This document shows positions 8,251 to 9,409 of a stretch of 9,409 nt of DNA, piece by piece. The stretch spans positions 1 to 9,409 of the forward strand of contig CAZKLU010000067.1 of NCBI GenBank assembly GCA_964553775.1, written 5' to 3'. Numbering within the stretch: position 1 is the stretch's first letter; each line of letters opens with the position of its first letter. Position numbers and translations under genes: made by a program. The notes beneath the pieces are model-generated. The model worked only from the letters and a program-made list of their open reading frames with translations, did not search any database and was not told where the DNA came from. Source of the DNA: RUG626 sp964553775. GTDB lineage: Bacteria; Bacillota; Clostridia; Oscillospirales; Oscillospiraceae.

Positions 8251-8506
8251 TTCAGAGTGTTGCGTGATTTATACTCAAAACCATAAAGGTTACTTGGTTC
8301 GAAATATTAGCGGGGCTACCGTCACACGAATTTATGAATACATTCAGCACTGGCAAAGTCACCGAATATAGGCGCACCAATTTAACAAATTCAATGCAGC
8401 TTACAGATCTCACCGCTGTCTTCTGACAATAGCGTCAGCATAAATATCAGCCATACCTACACACAGTGAAATTCCGTGTAGAATAATCTATACTTGCTCA
8501 TTATTT
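8251..8506 (-). other. Probable long 5' leader of smc, no gene recognised
   Basis: About 256 bases between the candidate promoter and the smc ribosome binding site. No protein gene is convincing. There is a 14-codon minus-strand ORF (8410-8454) with only a weak GTAGGT upstream. A 6-bp inverted repeat, CTACAC at 8457-8462 and GTGTAG at 8476-8481, could form a small hairpin near the predicted transcript start. No T-box, ribosomal-protein leader or known riboswitch consensus was recognised. A second, weaker promoter-like pair lies within it: TTGAAT at 8394-8389 and TATATT at 8370-8365 with an 18-base spacer. If that one is used, the leader would be about 120 bases. Confidence 0.35.
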
Positions 8507-8535
8507 ATAATAACACATTTCTTTTCATTTGTCAC
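8507..8535 (-). promoter_or_regulatory. Candidate sigma-A promoter for the smc operon
   Basis: On the minus strand GTGACA (8535-8530, 5 of 6 to TTGACA) and TATTAT (8512-8507, 5 of 6 to TATAAT) are separated by exactly 17 bases. Transcription would begin near 8500, about 260 bases before smc. It is the best match seen upstream of smc, but the surroundings are AT-rich, so chance matches are possible. Confidence 0.45.
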
Positions 8536-8720
8536 TATCAATATTATCAAAAATTTCTTGAATAAGACCGAAGAGTTACTGTTTACTTGCCGCAACGGGG
8601 GCTGCTCATACGATGAAATGACCTTGCGGAACCTGCCGCTGGGTTTAGGATCGTTGCGTGGGGGCTGCGTTCCCGCAATATCCGCCGTCTTTTGAAAAAC
8701 ATCCCATTGGTTAATTATGT
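8536..8720. other. Intergenic stretch with GC-rich, possibly structured patch
   Basis: No gene is recognised here. Bases 8589-8690 are clearly richer in G and C than the AT-rich flanks. GGGGGCTGC occurs twice (8597-8605 and 8660-8668). CGCAACG (8591-8597) is complementary to CGTTGCG (8652-8658), and part of that second segment (TTGCG 8654-8658) can instead pair with CGCAA (8674-8678). A plus-strand ORF from ATG 8618 runs only 25 codons and has no ribosome binding site. It may be an intergenic repeat, a small RNA or a decayed gene; nothing decides between these. Confidence 0.3.
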
Positions 8721-8772
8721 AAAAACTTTTTTATAAAAAACACTTGACAAACAGCTAAAAGAGGTTTATAAT
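8721..8772 (+). promoter_or_regulatory. Consensus sigma-A promoter with AT-rich upstream element for tRNA-Gln
   Basis: TTGACA at 8744-8749 and TATAAT at 8767-8772 match the consensus exactly with a 17-base spacer. A-tracts and T-tracts at 8721-8740, including the self-complementary TTTTTTATAAAAAA (8727-8740), sit just ahead of the -35 box like an UP element. Initiation is expected near 8779, leaving a leader of only about 7 bases before the tRNA. Such strength suits a stable RNA gene. Confidence 0.9.
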
Positions 8773-8785
8773 AACACTTGTGTTT

Positions 8786-8859
8786 AGCGGGATTGTGTAA
8801 AGGTAGCACAGCGGACTCTGACTCCGTATGTGAGGGTTCGAATCCTTCTCCCGCTGCCA
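8786..8859 (+). tRNA. tRNA-Gln (anticodon CUG), CCA encoded
   Basis: A 74-base cloverleaf can be drawn by hand. The 7-bp acceptor pairs AGCGGGA with TCCCGCT. The D arm is GTGT/GCAC with the GG pair in its loop. The anticodon stem is GCGGA/TCCGT with loop CTCTGAC, giving anticodon CTG at positions 34-36 after T33. The variable region is 4 bases. The T arm is GAGGG-TTCGAAT-CCTTC with one G-U pair. Discriminator G is followed by an encoded CCA. The anticodon reads CAG (glutamine). It is a single-gene transcription unit flanked by its own promoter and terminator, divergent from smc. Confidence 0.96.
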
Positions 8860-8864
8860 TAATT

Positions 8865-8896
8865 TGACCTCTCCAGATAAGGAGAGGTCATTTTTT
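8865..8896 (+). terminator. Intrinsic terminator of tRNA-Gln
   Basis: A perfect 10-bp stem, TGACCTCTCC (8865-8874) with GGAGAGGTCA (8881-8890), encloses a 6-base loop and is followed directly by six T on the plus strand. It begins 5 bases after the tRNA CCA. On the minus strand the flank is AAATT without a T tract, so it works mainly for the tRNA. Confidence 0.95.
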
Positions 8897-8992
8897 GTCC
8901 ATCGTTATACTCTGATCCAAAATGATTTCTACCGTGTACCGAAAAATATCTCCATACCGCACTCCACAAATACACCACACACTATTTCTGTT

Positions 8993-9027
8993 AAAAACTG
9001 GGCAGGGAACACGAAGTTCCCTGCCCA
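8993..9027 (-). terminator. Intrinsic terminator of the SLH-repeat gene
   Basis: A 12-bp perfect stem, TGGGCAGGGAAC (8999-9010) with GTTCCCTGCCCA (9016-9027), has a 5-base loop. On the minus strand it is followed one base later by five T (8997-8993). It lies about 31 bases downstream of the SLH gene stop. The 96 bases between it and the tRNA terminator hold nothing recognisable. Confidence 0.88.
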
Positions 9028-9058
9028 TCTGCATTTTACTTTTCAGTCAGATTCTGCT

Positions 9059-9409
9059 TTACTCAGCATAGGTACGATACAGGAAAGTAATAGCATGAGC
9101 GCGTGTACAGACATCATTCGGAGCAAAGGTCGTATCAGACACTCCATACGCAATACTGTTTGCAACCGCCCATTTGACCGCTGCGGCATAATAGGCATCG
9201 TCAGGAACATCGTCAAAGCTTTTCGCGCTGCCATCCGAAGTTCCAGCGGAGTGACGGAATATCATTGTTACTATCTGCGCTCTTGTGCATTCAGCATCCG
9301 GCGCAAACTCTGTCTCGCTGATACCTTTTATCACGCCATTCGCGTAAGCCCATCTTACTGCCGCCGCATAGTAGCTTTCATCATCCACATCCGTGAACGT
9401 AGTAGGTGT
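9059..9409 (-). CDS. SLH-repeat surface protein, C-terminal fragment (N-terminus beyond right edge)
   Basis: The frame is open to the right edge, and 116 codons plus a TAA stop at 9059 are visible. An in-frame GTG at 9388 exists but is unlikely to be the start, because the frame and the repeat continue upstream of it. Seen: two S-layer homology repeats, each with the pattern F-D-V, YY-AAAV-WA-AN, FAP, CTRA and F-R. The first is FTDV...RHSAG, the second FDDV...YRTYAE, joined by a short Ser/Gly/Asp linker (SAGTSDGSAKS). SLH repeats commonly hold extracellular proteins to pyruvylated wall polymers, and in Clostridia they often sit at the C-terminus, as here. The N-terminal domain that would tell the function is not in the window. 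It is transcribed toward the tRNA and ends at its own terminator, so it is not part of the smc operon. Confidence 0.85.
   Translation of the reverse strand, partial: TPTTFTDVDDESYYAAAVRWAYANGVIKGISETEFAPDAECTRAQIVTMIFRHSAGTSDGSAKSFDDVPDDAYYAAAVKWAVANSIAYGVSDTTFAPNDVCTRAHAITFLYRTYAE

Noticed and set aside
8410..8454. Minus-strand 14-codon ORF (MADIYADAIVRRQR) in the smc leader
   Set aside because: It is very short, with only a weak GTAGGT upstream and no recognised similarity. A leader peptide is possible, but nothing in the sequence supports it beyond chance.
8618..8695. Plus-strand 25-codon ORF in the GC-rich patch
   Set aside because: It has no ribosome binding site. The open frame extends upstream without a start, and the composition fits a structured or repeat region better than a gene.
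8727..8740. TTTTTTATAAAAAA palindrome as a terminator
   Set aside because: It is AT-only with no GC stem, directly ahead of the tRNA -35 box; an UP-like element is a better explanation.
8784..8978. Minus-strand 64-codon ORF opposite the tRNA
   Set aside because: It lies over the tRNA-Gln and its terminator and has no family features; it is an antisense shadow.

Overview
The window looks like chromosomal core DNA from a low-to-moderate GC Gram-positive anaerobe of class Clostridia, most likely near Oscillospiraceae/Ruminococcaceae. The placement rests on purine-rich ribosome binding sites of the AAAGGAG/GGAGGAG type, a fused NadD-YqeK protein, an LCP gene next to nadD/yqeK, and a neighbouring protein with SLH repeats. 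It is an inference from gene content, not from a phylogeny.

Layout. About 8.2 kb (1-8237) is a minus-strand run of six tightly packed genes, read right to left: smc (chromosome condensation), ftsY (SRP receptor), rdgB (house-cleaning NTP pyrophosphatase), yhbY (CRM-domain ribosome-assembly factor), a fused nadD-yqeK (NAD synthesis plus HD-domain Ap4A hydrolase), and an LCP (LytR-CpsA-Psr) cell-wall ligase cut off by the left edge. smc/ftsY overlap by 1 base and ftsY/rdgB by 4. The yhbY ribosome binding site lies inside the end of rdgB, and 3 bases separate nadD-yqeK from the LCP gene. This looks like one translationally coupled operon joining the usual smc-ftsY pair to the yhbY-nadD-yqeK-LCP cluster. 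In many Firmicutes rsfS comes next, and it would lie beyond the left edge.

The region from 8238 to 8785 has no convincing protein gene. It holds a long probable leader for smc, a candidate minus-strand promoter, a small GC-rich patch with alternative base-pairing possibilities, and an excellent plus-strand promoter. That promoter drives a single tRNA-Gln(CUG) gene (8786-8859), followed at once by a strong intrinsic terminator. Rightwards, a minus-strand terminator and the C-terminal part of an SLH-repeat surface protein (9059 to the right edge) complete the window.

No mobile element, CRISPR array, phage gene or defence system is visible. The window is mainly housekeeping. The points worth a second look are the NadD-YqeK fusion, the TTG start and long leader of smc with rnc absent beside it, the structured GC-rich patch upstream of smc, and the unusual tails of the LCP protein.
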